Shown here one piece after another: positions 44,157-51,493 of a stretch of 64,000 bases of DNA. The DNA is taken from contig VEQP01000012.1 in NCBI GenBank assembly GCA_018883185.1, positions 1-64,000 on the forward strand, in the 5' to 3' direction. Under the pieces are notes generated by a model. The model saw nothing but the letters and a program-made list of their open reading frames with translations. It was not told where the DNA came from and did not search any database. A program made the position numbers and the translations under genes. Source of the stretch: Nevskiaceae bacterium. GTDB taxonomy: Bacteria > Pseudomonadota > Gammaproteobacteria > Steroidobacterales > Steroidobacteraceae. The first letter of the stretch is position 1. Each line of letters starts with the position of its first letter.

Positions 44157-45199
44157 GGCTTGCGCACCCCGTGACCGAACGCCGCGAGTTCCTCGAGCAC
44201 TTGGGCGGCCCGGCCCGAATCGATCGCATCGGCGGCGACTTGCAGACCTGCCATAGGATCAGCTGCGACCCCGGCGCACTCTAGAGCCAGCGATGCGCCG
44301 AGCAGCAGTGCATCACGATGCCCGCCCCGATCCTCACCGCGCAGCACAGCACGCAGCGCAGCAGCGTTGACGATGGCATCACCGCCTGCGAGTTCCTCGG
44401 CACGGCAACGGCTCAAACCATAGTCCTCGGGGCGCCGCAGGCTACGGCGCACCTGCCCGGCGTATACATCGAAGAGCGTGAACTCGCAGATCGGCGTGGG
44501 CTCATCCCAGCCATTGGCCGCATGCACGACGAACGCCCGCTTGAGTCCCGGCATGCGTGCCAGCGCATCGGCCATCAAGGAGGCCACCGGCTCGCTGAAC
44601 GCCCCGGTGAGCTGATATGCCGGTGCGGCAGGGTTAGTGAGTGGTCCGAGAACGTTGAATATGGTGCGAATCCCGAGAGCCTGTCGTACCGGCGCGATCG
44701 CCTTCATCGCCGGGTGGTAGTAGGGCGCGAACAAAAATGTAAAGCCGCTGCGCGCCAGACACTCGCCCGCCTGCAAATCATCAAGCGGCAGCGGCAAGCC
44801 GAGTTGCTCAAGCACATCAGCACTGCCGGAGCGACTCGATACCGAGCGATTGCCATGCTTGATGACGGGCGCACCGCAGGCGGCGACGAGCAGAGCCGTA
44901 CCGGTAGACACATTGACGCTGCCCGAAGCGTCGCCGCCGGTGCCGACGATATCTATGGCACGGCCTGCGAGTTCGGCATCGATCGCAGGACGACGGGCAA
45001 GCGCGCGCATCGCTCGGGCAAAACCGCGCAACTCGTCCGCCACTACGCCCTTGGCACGCAAGGCGGCCAGCAGCGCGCCGGCCAGCGCAGGCGGCACTTC
45101 GGTGGTCAGCGCAGTGAGCACCGTCGACGACTGTGCCTCAGTCAGATCATGCCGCTCCAGCAATTGCTCGAGCGTCGCCCGCAGCGCCTTGTCATCCAT
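44153..45199 (-). CDS. trpD: Anthranilate phosphoribosyltransferase
   Basis: This 348-residue enzyme transfers phosphoribose from PRPP to anthranilate. The PRPP-binding glycine loop is [14 protein letters not shown], and [21 protein letters not shown] binds anthranilate and magnesium. [37 protein letters not shown] is diagnostic in its parts. The ATG at 45199 lies within the end of trpG (8-base overlap). It is not fused to trpG. Confidence 0.96.
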   Translation of the reverse strand: MDDKALRATLEQLLERHDLTEAQSSTVLTALTTEVPPALAGALLAALRAKGVVADELRGFARAMRALARRPAIDAELAGRAIDIVGTGGDASGSVNVSTGTALLVAACGAPVIKHGNRSVSSRSGSADVLEQLGLPLPLDDLQAGECLARSGFTFLFAPYYHPAMKAIAPVRQALGIRTIFNVLGPLTNPAAPAYQLTGAFSEPVASLMADALARMPGLKRAFVVHAANGWDEPTPICEFTLFDVYAGQVRRSLRRPEDYGLSRCRAEELAGGDAIVNAAALRAVLRGEDRGGHRDALLLGASLALECAGVAADPMAGLQVAADAIDSGRAAQVLEELAAFGHGVRKP

Positions 45200-45818
45200 G
45201 GCCGGGCGTTCCCTCGCGCCGTGCGCTGCGTTGGCGCAGGAAATTCGCCATCAGCGCAGGCCCATCGGGCGTCAGTACGCTCTCCGGGTGAAATTGCACG
45301 CCTTCAACCACGAGCGTTCGATGGCGCAAACCCATGATTTCACCTTCAGCGGTGCGCGCCGTAACGACGAGCTCCAGAGGCAGCGACTCCGGCTGGGCAA
45401 TCAAAGAATGATACCGGCCGACTTCGCAAGGGTCAGGCAGGCCCGCAAACAGACCTTGTCCGTCGTGCGTGACCATCGAGGTTTTGCCGTGCATCAATCG
45501 CCCCGCGCGCACCACTTTGCCACCGAACACCTCGGTGATCGATTGGTGACCCAAGCAAACGCCGAATACCGGCACGACGCCTGCGAAGGCACGAATCATA
45601 TCCATCGACACACCAGCGTCATAGGGCGTGCCTGGCCCCGGGGAAATGCACAGATGCGTCGGTGCCAAGGCCATCGCCTGCGGCACGCTCAGCGCATCGT
45701 TGCGATGCACGACCACCTCGGCACCGAGCACGAGAAAAGCCTGCACCAGGTTGTAGGTGAAAGAGTCGTAGTTATCGATGAGCAGCAGCCGCACGCCCTG
45801 CCCGGCCGCACCGGTCAT
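45192..45818 (-). CDS. trpG: Anthranilate synthase component II (glutamine amidotransferase)
   Basis: This 208-residue class I glutamine amidotransferase supplies ammonia to Trp[17 protein letters not shown] opens the domain, the nucleophilic Cys is in [11 protein letters not shown], and the His-Glu pair is in [10 protein letters not shown]. The SPGPGTP loop and [11 protein letters not shown] fit TrpG/PabA, and the protein may also serve folate synthesis. It starts in the trpE stop (ATGA). Confidence 0.96.
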   Translation of the reverse strand: MTGAAGQGVRLLLIDNYDSFTYNLVQAFLVLGAEVVVHRNDALSVPQAMALAPTHLCISPGPGTPYDAGVSMDMIRAFAGVVPVFGVCLGHQSITEVFGGKVVRAGRLMHGKTSMVTHDGQGLFAGLPDPCEVGRYHSLIAQPESLPLELVVTARTAEGEIMGLRHRTLVVEGVQFHPESVLTPDGPALMANFLRQRSARREGTPGHG

Positions 45819-47209
45819 AACCCTTCCCCCGCCATGGCAAGCGCACGCGCGGCCGATCCGCTTTTCGCCAGCACCTCTTCGTACTCGCTCTGCGGATGGC
45901 TGTCGGCCACGATGCCGGCACCCGCTTGGTAGCTGTACTCGTCGCCGCGGAACACCAGCGTACGAATAGTGATGGCCTGATCCATGTCGCCTTGCGCGCC
46001 GAAGTATCCGACCGTTCCGCCGTAGAGACCGCGCCGCACGGGTTCGAGTTCGTCAATGATTTCCATGGCGCGCACCTTGGGGGCGCCCACCAGCGTGCCG
46101 GCAGGGAACGCAGCGGCGAATAAGTCGAACGCATCACGCCCGGCGGCCAGTTCACCGCGCACGCCGCTCACCATATGCATCACATGGCTGTAACGCTCGA
46201 TGGAACGATACGGTCCGACGTGCACGCTGCCCGGTTTCGCCACGCGACCGAGATCGTTGCGCGCGAGATCCACCAGCATGACGTGCTCGGCATTTTCTTT
46301 GGCATCGGCCAGTAGCTCGCGCTCGCGACGCTGATCCTCCGCCTCGTCGGCAGCGCGCGGCCGGGTACCTGCGATAGGTCGCAGCTGCGCCTGGCCGTGC
46401 GAAAGTTTCACCAGTGCCTCAGGTGACGAACCCACCACGGTGACGTCATCCATGGCGCAGTAGTACATGTACGGCGACGGATTGATCAGTCGCAGCGCCC
46501 TGTAGGCCTCAAAAGGATCGATATCCGCACGACCACCGAAACGCACGGAGAGCACCAACTGATAGACGTCGCCTGCGGCAATGTATTCCTTGGTGCGCGC
46601 CACACCGGCAAGAAACTGCGCCTCGGACATCGATGCCACGGCGGGGGAGAATGCCCCTCTTGCCTGCCCCGTCGGCACGGCCCCGCGCAGCGCCGAGATC
46701 ACCTCGCGGCGCAAGGACTGGCGCTCGCTCTCACTTCCGGCATGCAATAACGCAATGCCTCGCGTGAGGTGATCGAACACGAGTAACGAGGCGGGAGCGA
46801 CGTAGTGCAGGTCGGGCATCGCATCAGGCGCGGGCGTCATCGGTCGCAGACGCTCGAAGTAGCGCACGATGTCGTAGGACGAGTAGCCCACGAGTCCGCC
46901 TGCCAGCGGGAAATCGGCCCCGGCGCCCGGCGCCTGCGGCCGCGGTGCCCGGCTCAGCGCGGCGCGTAACGCTTGCAGCAACTCGGTCTGATCGGCGGGC
47001 ACCTTCCAACGCTCGCTGCCACTCCAGAACCCTTGTGCATTGAGCTTGACGCGGAACGACGCGTCACCGAAACCAATGAACGAATAGCGGCCAACCCGCT
47101 CGCCGCCTTCCACACTCTCGAGCAGAAAGTGTGGGCGGAACGCACGCAGTTTCAGAAACGCCGAAACGGGCGTATCGAGATCACCGGCAATGTCGAATGG
47201 TGCCTTCAT
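45815..47209 (-). CDS. trpE: Anthranilate synthase component I
   Basis: This 464-residue enzyme converts chorismate to anthranilate with ammonia from TrpG. The N-terminus has the tryptophan feedback motif [19 protein letters not shown]. The chorismate site includes [16 protein letters not shown] and [15 protein letters not shown], and [15 protein letters not shown] and AGAGIVADS follow. The N-terminus is shorter than in many TrpE proteins, starting just before [12 protein letters not shown]. Its ATG lies only a few bases beyond the T-run of the attenuator, and the only ribosome-binding-like purines are in the hairpin's 3' arm. Confidence 0.96.
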   Translation of the reverse strand: MKAPFDIAGDLDTPVSAFLKLRAFRPHFLLESVEGGERVGRYSFIGFGDASFRVKLNAQGFWSGSERWKVPADQTELLQALRAALSRAPRPQAPGAGADFPLAGGLVGYSSYDIVRYFERLRPMTPAPDAMPDLHYVAPASLLVFDHLTRGIALLHAGSESERQSLRREVISALRGAVPTGQARGAFSPAVASMSEAQFLAGVARTKEYIAAGDVYQLVLSVRFGGRADIDPFEAYRALRLINPSPYMYYCAMDDVTVVGSSPEALVKLSHGQAQLRPIAGTRPRAADEAEDQRRERELLADAKENAEHVMLVDLARNDLGRVAKPGSVHVGPYRSIERYSHVMHMVSGVRGELAAGRDAFDLFAAAFPAGTLVGAPKVRAMEIIDELEPVRRGLYGGTVGYFGAQGDMDQAITIRTLVFRGDEYSYQAGAGIVADSHPQSEYEEVLAKSGSAARALAMAGEGL

Positions 47210-47212
47210 GAA

Positions 47213-47250
47213 ACAAAAAACCCATCCCGGAGTGCGTCCGGAGATGGGTT
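47213..47250 (-). terminator. trp attenuator terminator hairpin
   Basis: On the minus strand AACCCATCTCCGGA-CGCAC-TCCGGGATGGGTT forms a strong stem, followed directly by TTTTTTGTTT. It ends 3 bases before the trpE ATG. The 5' arm CCCATCTCC can instead pair with GGAGTGGG just after the trpL stop (47303-47310), forming an antiterminator. This is the classical arrangement for attenuation by ribosome stalling in a leader peptide. Confidence 0.9.
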
Positions 47251-47311
47251 TGGGTTGCTAGATCCTGTTTGTACTGTTCGTTGCCGAACGCAGCGTCCCA
47301 CGCCCACTCCT

Positions 47312-47359
47312 TCAGGAGCGGCGCCACCAATGCAGCCAAGGACGAGCGATACCGGTCAT
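47312..47359 (-). CDS. trpL: trp operon leader peptide, three Trp codons
   Basis: The minus strand encodes MTGIARPWLHWWRRS followed by TGA, 15 residues with Trp at positions 8, 11 and 12. It is too short for the ORF track. It lies upstream of the terminator hairpin before trpE. The region from the Trp codons to the stop (CGCTCCTGAAGGAG) can form a small hairpin that excludes the antiterminator, so a ribosome stalled for lack of charged tRNA-Trp would favour read-through. There is no Shine-Dalgarno site, and a -10 box 6 bases upstream suggests a leaderless mRNA. The call is strong because peptide, alternative pairings and terminator all agree. Confidence 0.88.
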   Translation of the reverse strand: MTGIARPWLHWWRRS

Positions 47360-47365
47360 GGCTTG

Positions 47366-47395
47366 AGTATCGCCGTCGGCTCAAAGCGCCGTCAA
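47366..47395 (-). promoter_or_regulatory. Probable trp operon promoter
   Basis: On the minus strand TTGACG (47395-47390) and GATACT (47371-47366) are separated by 18 bases. The -10 element ends 6 bases before the trpL ATG, so transcription would start at or next to the start codon. No TrpR-like palindrome is evident. The call is based on consensus match and position. Confidence 0.55.
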
Positions 47396-47432
47396 GGCCC
47401 GCTGCACAAATCAAGGCCAAAATCAGGGTTTC

Positions 47433-47461
47433 TTGAATAGATACGCTAGACAGCGTTAAAT
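47433..47461 (+). promoter_or_regulatory. Promoter of the secreted nuclease gene, leaderless geometry
   Basis: TTGAAT at 47433-47438 and TTAAAT at 47456-47461 are separated by exactly 17 bases. The predicted transcription start falls one base before the GTG start codon at 47469, and there is no ribosome-binding site. It faces away from the trp promoter in the same 260-base region. Confidence 0.5.
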
Positions 47462-47468
47462 CTCGCGC

Positions 47469-48155
47469 GTGCGCCGCTACGGACTGATGCTATTTGCGAT
47501 TGCCGCGACATTAATCGTCGTATTTCAATCCAATGCGCGAGAGAGCTATTTCGAACCTGCGCCCCTCGCCCGCGACACGTTGGAGACCCTCGAGGTCAAA
47601 GGAAAGGCGCCGAAAACGGGTTACTCGCGGGAAGCATTTGGCCCGAGATGGGCGGACACTGACCGAAACGGCTGCGATACGCGCAACGACGTCTTGAGGC
47701 GAGACCTGGCCGACTCCCTGATCAGAACAGCGAACAGGAACTGCGTTGTGCTGGAGGGGGTTCTGCAGTGCCCATATTCCGGTGAGAAAATTGTTTTCAG
47801 ACGTGGACCCGGCAGCAGCGAGCAAGCGCAGATCGATCATGTGGTATCGCTGTCCAACGCTTGGCAAACGGGCATGCTGCAGCGAACGTCGAGTGAGCGG
47901 CGTAATTTTGCGAACGACACGCTGAACCTGCTGGCAGTCAAAGGGTCACTCAACTCGCAAAAAGGCGATGGCGACGCTGCGACCTGGTTGCCGCCAAGAC
48001 GGGCCTACCGTTGCGACTTCGTGGCGCGCCAAGTAGCCGTGAAAAAACGCTACCGTCTCTGGGTCACCCCCGCTGAAAAAGAAGCCATGCTTCGGGTTTT
48101 GAAAACCTGTCCTAATCAACGGATTCCCACGGATCGCGTCGGCGTATCGACTTAG
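47469..48155 (+). CDS. Secreted HNH-family nuclease (DUF1524/GmrSD C-terminal type)
   Basis: This 228-residue protein has an N-terminal hydrophobic signal or anchor (YGLMLFAIAATLIVVF). The domain contains GCDTRNDVLRRDL, the core QIDHVVSLSNAWQTG with the catalytic His and Asp, and NDTLNLLAVKGSLNSQKGDGDAATWLPP with the metal-binding Asn and a Lys-rich end. This is the pattern of secreted DUF1524 HNH endonucleases. It probably degrades extracellular or periplasmic DNA for nutrients or defence. It is a monocistronic gene divergent from the trp operon, with no immunity gene beside it. Confidence 0.82.
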   Translation: MRRYGLMLFAIAATLIVVFQSNARESYFEPAPLARDTLETLEVKGKAPKTGYSREAFGPRWADTDRNGCDTRNDVLRRDLADSLIRTANRNCVVLEGVLQCPYSGEKIVFRRGPGSSEQAQIDHVVSLSNAWQTGMLQRTSSERRNFANDTLNLLAVKGSLNSQKGDGDAATWLPPRRAYRCDFVARQVAVKKRYRLWVTPAEKEAMLRVLKTCPNQRIPTDRVGVST

Positions 48156-48202
48156 GCGTAGCTGACCCCGCGCCCCGACGGAAGCCGGTGCGCGAATGCA
48201 CC

Positions 48203-48208
48203 TATAAT
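48203..48208 (+). promoter_or_regulatory. Perfect -10 box (TATAAT) for a leaderless lipoprotein mRNA
   Basis: TATAAT ends 7 bases before the ATG at 48216, so the expected transcription start coincides with the start codon. No Shine-Dalgarno sequence fits between them, and the -35 region is poor. A TG dinucleotide 4 bases upstream of the box may compensate weakly. Confidence 0.5.
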
Positions 48209-48215
48209 CGCTGCC

Positions 48216-49466
48216 ATGCGACAACTCTACTTCTTATTACTCTGCTTGCTCATGACCTCCTGTACTCGAACCGACCCGGCCTCTGCCTCCTTGCAGGAAG
48301 GCACATGGCGCGCCGTGCTGCAGATACCCGGTGGCGAGTTGCCTTTCACCTTCGAGGTGACCACGTCCAACGACACGCAAGTCGTCACGCTGGTCAACGG
48401 CCCCGATCGAGTAGCCATCACGGAAGTGAAGTGGCAAGGGAGCGAGCTCACGCTACGCATGCCGGGTTTCGAAAATCGCATCGTCGCAACGCTCGAGGGC
48501 GATCAGCTTCGCGGTACGCTCACCATGATCAAGGCGAAGGGCGCACACCAACAAATCCCCTTCACAGCGAAGTTTGACGACACCTGGCGCTTCAGTCGCG
48601 AGGCTGCGGCAACCACCACAACGGCGGTCAATCTCACGGGCCGTTGGGCCGTCACCTTCGATGGTAATGGCAAGCCTTCGCCAGGCGTGGGTGAATTCAC
48701 GCAGACCGGCGAACTCGTCACCGGCACCTTTCTTACTACCACCGGCGATCATCGCTTCCTCGCTGGCGAGTGGCGCAACGGCGAACTGCGACTCTCCAAG
48801 TTCGACGGCGGTCACGTGTTTCTGTATCGCGGCACGCTTGACGCCAACGGTCAGCTGCAAGGCAAGTTCTGGTCGGGGCTCGCCTGGGTCGAAGAGTGGA
48901 GCGCTCGGCGCGACGAAAAGGCCTCGATCGGCGAAGCGGAAAACGCCACGCAACTCAAAGCGGGCAGCCAGCGACTCGACTTCCGCTTCCCTGATGTCAG
49001 TGGCGCTAACATCTCCCTGTCCGACCCGTTTTTCCGCGGCAAAGTCGTGATCGTCACCCTCGCCGGCAGTTGGTGCCCGAACTGCCACGACGAAGCGGCG
49101 TTTCTCGCTGAGCTGCACCGACAAAAGCGTGCGGCGGGTCTTGAAATCATCTCGCTGATGTTCGAGCAATTCGGCGATTTCCCGCAGGCGGCCGAAGCCG
49201 TCTACCGCTTCCGCGACCGCTACAACATCGACTACACCACGCTGATCGCCGGCACCTCCGATAAAGACGATGCCGCCTCGCGACTTCCACAATTGAACGG
49301 CGTGTTCGCCTTCCCGACGACGCTGTTCATCGATCGGACCGGCGTGGTGCGCAAGATCCACACTGGGTTTTCGGGTCCGGCCACCGGCAAACACTACGAG
49401 AAGCTGGTCACGGACTTCACCGCAACGGTCGATACCCTGCTCGCTGAACCCGCACCACGGAGCTGA
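48216..49466 (+). CDS. Thioredoxin-fold lipoprotein (TlpA/ResA-like)
   Basis: This 416-residue protein has a lipobox at LLMTSC (Cys 17 or close), so it is a membrane-anchored lipoprotein. Residues about 25-245 form beta-rich repeats that resemble extracytoplasmic domains found before TlpA. Residues about 265-410 are a thioredoxin fold with the redox motif [15 protein letters not shown] and a cis-Pro region [13 protein letters not shown]. It probably reduces disulfides or assists cytochrome maturation in the periplasm. YajQ follows after 4 bases, so the two are likely cotranscribed. The partner protein is not in the window. Confidence 0.85.
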   Translation: MRQLYFLLLCLLMTSCTRTDPASASLQEGTWRAVLQIPGGELPFTFEVTTSNDTQVVTLVNGPDRVAITEVKWQGSELTLRMPGFENRIVATLEGDQLRGTLTMIKAKGAHQQIPFTAKFDDTWRFSREAAATTTTAVNLTGRWAVTFDGNGKPSPGVGEFTQTGELVTGTFLTTTGDHRFLAGEWRNGELRLSKFDGGHVFLYRGTLDANGQLQGKFWSGLAWVEEWSARRDEKASIGEAENATQLKAGSQRLDFRFPDVSGANISLSDPFFRGKVVIVTLAGSWCPNCHDEAAFLAELHRQKRAAGLEIISLMFEQFGDFPQAAEAVYRFRDRYNIDYTTLIAGTSDKDDAASRLPQLNGVFAFPTTLFIDRTGVVRKIHTGFSGPATGKHYEKLVTDFTATVDTLLAEPAPRS

Positions 49467-49470
49467 CGCC

Positions 49471-49959
49471 ATGCCCTCGTTCGATGTGGTCTCCGAAATC
49501 AACATGCACGAGCTGACGAACGCGGTAGATCAGGCCAACCGCGAACTGTCGCAGCGTTTTGATTTCAAGGATACGGGCTGTGCCTTCGAGCTGAAGCCCA
49601 AGGAAGTCATCGTTCACCTCAAAGCCGAAGTCGACTTCCAACTCAAACAAATGCTCGAGATCCTCAAACTGAAGGTCGTCAAGCGCGGTATCGACGTCGC
49701 CTGCCTCGAGGTCAAGGACGCGCAGACCAACCTCGCCGAAGCACGGCAAGATGTGCTGCTGCGCCACGGCATCGATCAAGACTGCGGCAAGAAGATCGTC
49801 AAGTTAGTGAAGGAATCGCGCCTCAAAGTGCAGGCCGGCATCCACGGCGACAAGGTGCGCATCACCGGCAAGCAGCGCGACGATCTGCAGGAGGCCATCG
49901 CACTGCTGCGGCGGGAGAAATTCGACCGGCCGTTGTCGTTCGAGAATTTCCGCGACTGA
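49471..49959 (+). CDS. YajQ family nucleotide-binding protein
   Basis: This 162-residue member of the YajQ/DUF520 family begins [33 protein letters not shown] in parts and ends with [19 protein letters not shown]. The family has two RRM-like or ferredoxin-like halves, and some members bind cyclic di-GMP. It is full length. The stop is one base from the convergent PhoD gene. It is usually a single conserved gene in Gammaproteobacteria and other groups, and its cellular role is still debated. Confidence 0.95.
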   Translation: MPSFDVVSEINMHELTNAVDQANRELSQRFDFKDTGCAFELKPKEVIVHLKAEVDFQLKQMLEILKLKVVKRGIDVACLEVKDAQTNLAEARQDVLLRHGIDQDCGKKIVKLVKESRLKVQAGIHGDKVRITGKQRDDLQEAIALLRREKFDRPLSFENFRD

Positions 49960-49960
49960 T

Positions 49961-51493
49961 TCAAACGTCCTGCAGTCGAAGCTGTCGCTCGCTACGGACC
50001 ATGGAGTCAGCCTTGCTCGGGTTGTCGACGACCATGAAGTCGCTCCGCCAACCAGCCGAGTCGATTTCGCAGCGTAGGTATCCACGCCGCTCGCCGTTCA
50101 GATGATCCACATGCGGGTTATCCGGCAACGCAGCTCGCATTGCGCCGGCCCAAGGACAGTGAGACGAGATCGACGTGCCGCAAAAGTTGTAGCCCACGCG
50201 ACGGCTACGAATATTCCATGGATCCTGATACACGCGCATGGCCGCGGCGGCATGCCAGTCTCCACTCAATACGACCGGATTTCGGACTCCGGACGCCAGC
50301 AGGTCGATAATCCTTTGACGCTCGAGCGGATAGCCGTCCCACTGGTCCATATTGACCTTCGGTGCGGCTGGAGGCGCGTTGTAGCGGAACGGCGCGAACC
50401 AAGTTTGCGAGGCCAGCACGTTATAGACCGCCGAGGATTCGCGCAGTGACTTCGTGAGCCACCGCTCCTGAGTGCTGCCGAGCATCGTCAGTCGTGGATC
50501 AGTCAGCTCGGCGCAGGATTCGTCACCCGGAAAGCCCTGACCGCAGACCTGATCGGAGCGGTATTGCCGAGTATCGAGCAAGTGGATCTGTACGGGGCCA
50601 AGCCGGTAGGCATCGTAGAGTTGGAGGTGGGCATCGAGTCCGTCGAGGATCGGCGGCCGCTCTATCGGCATATGCTCATAGTAGGCTCGCAGCGCCGCTA
50701 ATTTGCGGACTTTGAACTCGGTCTTCGTCTGCGCCCATGGATCCTGCGGGGCGTCACCAGCCCAGTTGTTGTCGATTTCGTGGTCATCGAGCGCCACGAT
50801 CCACGGGCTCGCGGCATGCGCCGCCTGCAACCCCAGATCGCTTCGATACAGCGCGTAGCGATTGCGATAGTCCCAAAGCGTGACGGTCTCAGGTCCGTCG
50901 TGCTGCCGGACGGTCTCGAACGACAGCTCGGTGCCGCCAACGACGCGTGTGCTCAAACCCAAAGTGGCGGCAGCGCCTTCGTAGATGTAATCCCCTACAT
51001 GGATCACGCAATCGGGAGCCCATCGGGCCATGTCAGCGTAGGCTGCAAAATATCCGGACTCGAATGAGTTGCAACTCGCCAAGGCCACGGTCGTACGCGT
51101 CGCGCTCCGATCGGCGGTACGGGTTCGACCGACCGGGCTACTGGCTTCTCCGTACCGGAAGTCGTACCAGTACTCCCTCCCCGGCTCCAGCCCCTGCGCA
51201 ATGACGTGAACGGAATGCGCCTTATCTCCGGAAGTTGTCACAACTCCTTCCCGCACCACCTTGCGCATCGCCTGATCGGCACACAATCGATAGCGAACTT
51301 CTGCGACGGTTTGGCCCATGCCGCCGCCGTTGAGCGGATCCGGCGCGAGCCGCGTCCACAGCACGACACTGGACTCGCGCGGAGATCCCGATGCGACCCC
51401 GAGAGTGAAAGGGTAGCGAGTTTCGACCGCAGTAGCGCGACCCACCATCACGACAGCACCGGCGGCTGCGAGGAACTGACGACGGCTGCTCAT
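49961..51493 (-). CDS. phoD: PhoD-like alkaline phosphatase/phosphodiesterase, Tat-exported
   Basis: This 510-residue protein starts with a twin-arginine signal (SRRQFLAAAGAVVMVG). The PhoD N-terminal domain (FTLGVASGSPRESSVVLWTRLAPDP in parts) is followed by the metallophosphatase domain with VIHVGDYIYEG, VALDDHEIDNNW and VLSGDWHAA. Such enzymes use calcium and iron to release phosphate from phosphodiesters and monoesters outside the cytoplasm. The start shares a base with the TonB-receptor stop (TGATG), so receptor and phosphatase are one operon. Phosphate limitation is the expected signal, but no Pho box was identified. Confidence 0.9.
   Translation of the reverse strand: MSSRRQFLAAAGAVVMVGRATAVETRYPFTLGVASGSPRESSVVLWTRLAPDPLNGGGMGQTVAEVRYRLCADQAMRKVVREGVVTTSGDKAHSVHVIAQGLEPGREYWYDFRYGEASSPVGRTRTADRSATRTTVALASCNSFESGYFAAYADMARWAPDCVIHVGDYIYEGAAATLGLSTRVVGGTELSFETVRQHDGPETVTLWDYRNRYALYRSDLGLQAAHAASPWIVALDDHEIDNNWAGDAPQDPWAQTKTEFKVRKLAALRAYYEHMPIERPPILDGLDAHLQLYDAYRLGPVQIHLLDTRQYRSDQVCGQGFPGDESCAELTDPRLTMLGSTQERWLTKSLRESSAVYNVLASQTWFAPFRYNAPPAAPKVNMDQWDGYPLERQRIIDLLASGVRNPVVLSGDWHAAAAMRVYQDPWNIRSRRVGYNFCGTSISSHCPWAGAMRAALPDNPHVDHLNGERRGYLRCEIDSAGWRSDFMVVDNPSKADSMVRSERQLRLQDV

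Noticed and set aside
47181-47420. 79-residue minus-strand ORF covering the trp leader
   Set aside because: It runs through the attenuator hairpin in a frame without conservation. The short trpL frame explains the region better.
47469-48155. Secreted nuclease as a toxin of a toxin-immunity pair
   Set aside because: No immunity-like small gene or secretion-system marker is adjacent. The neighbours are the trp operon and a thioredoxin-fold lipoprotein.
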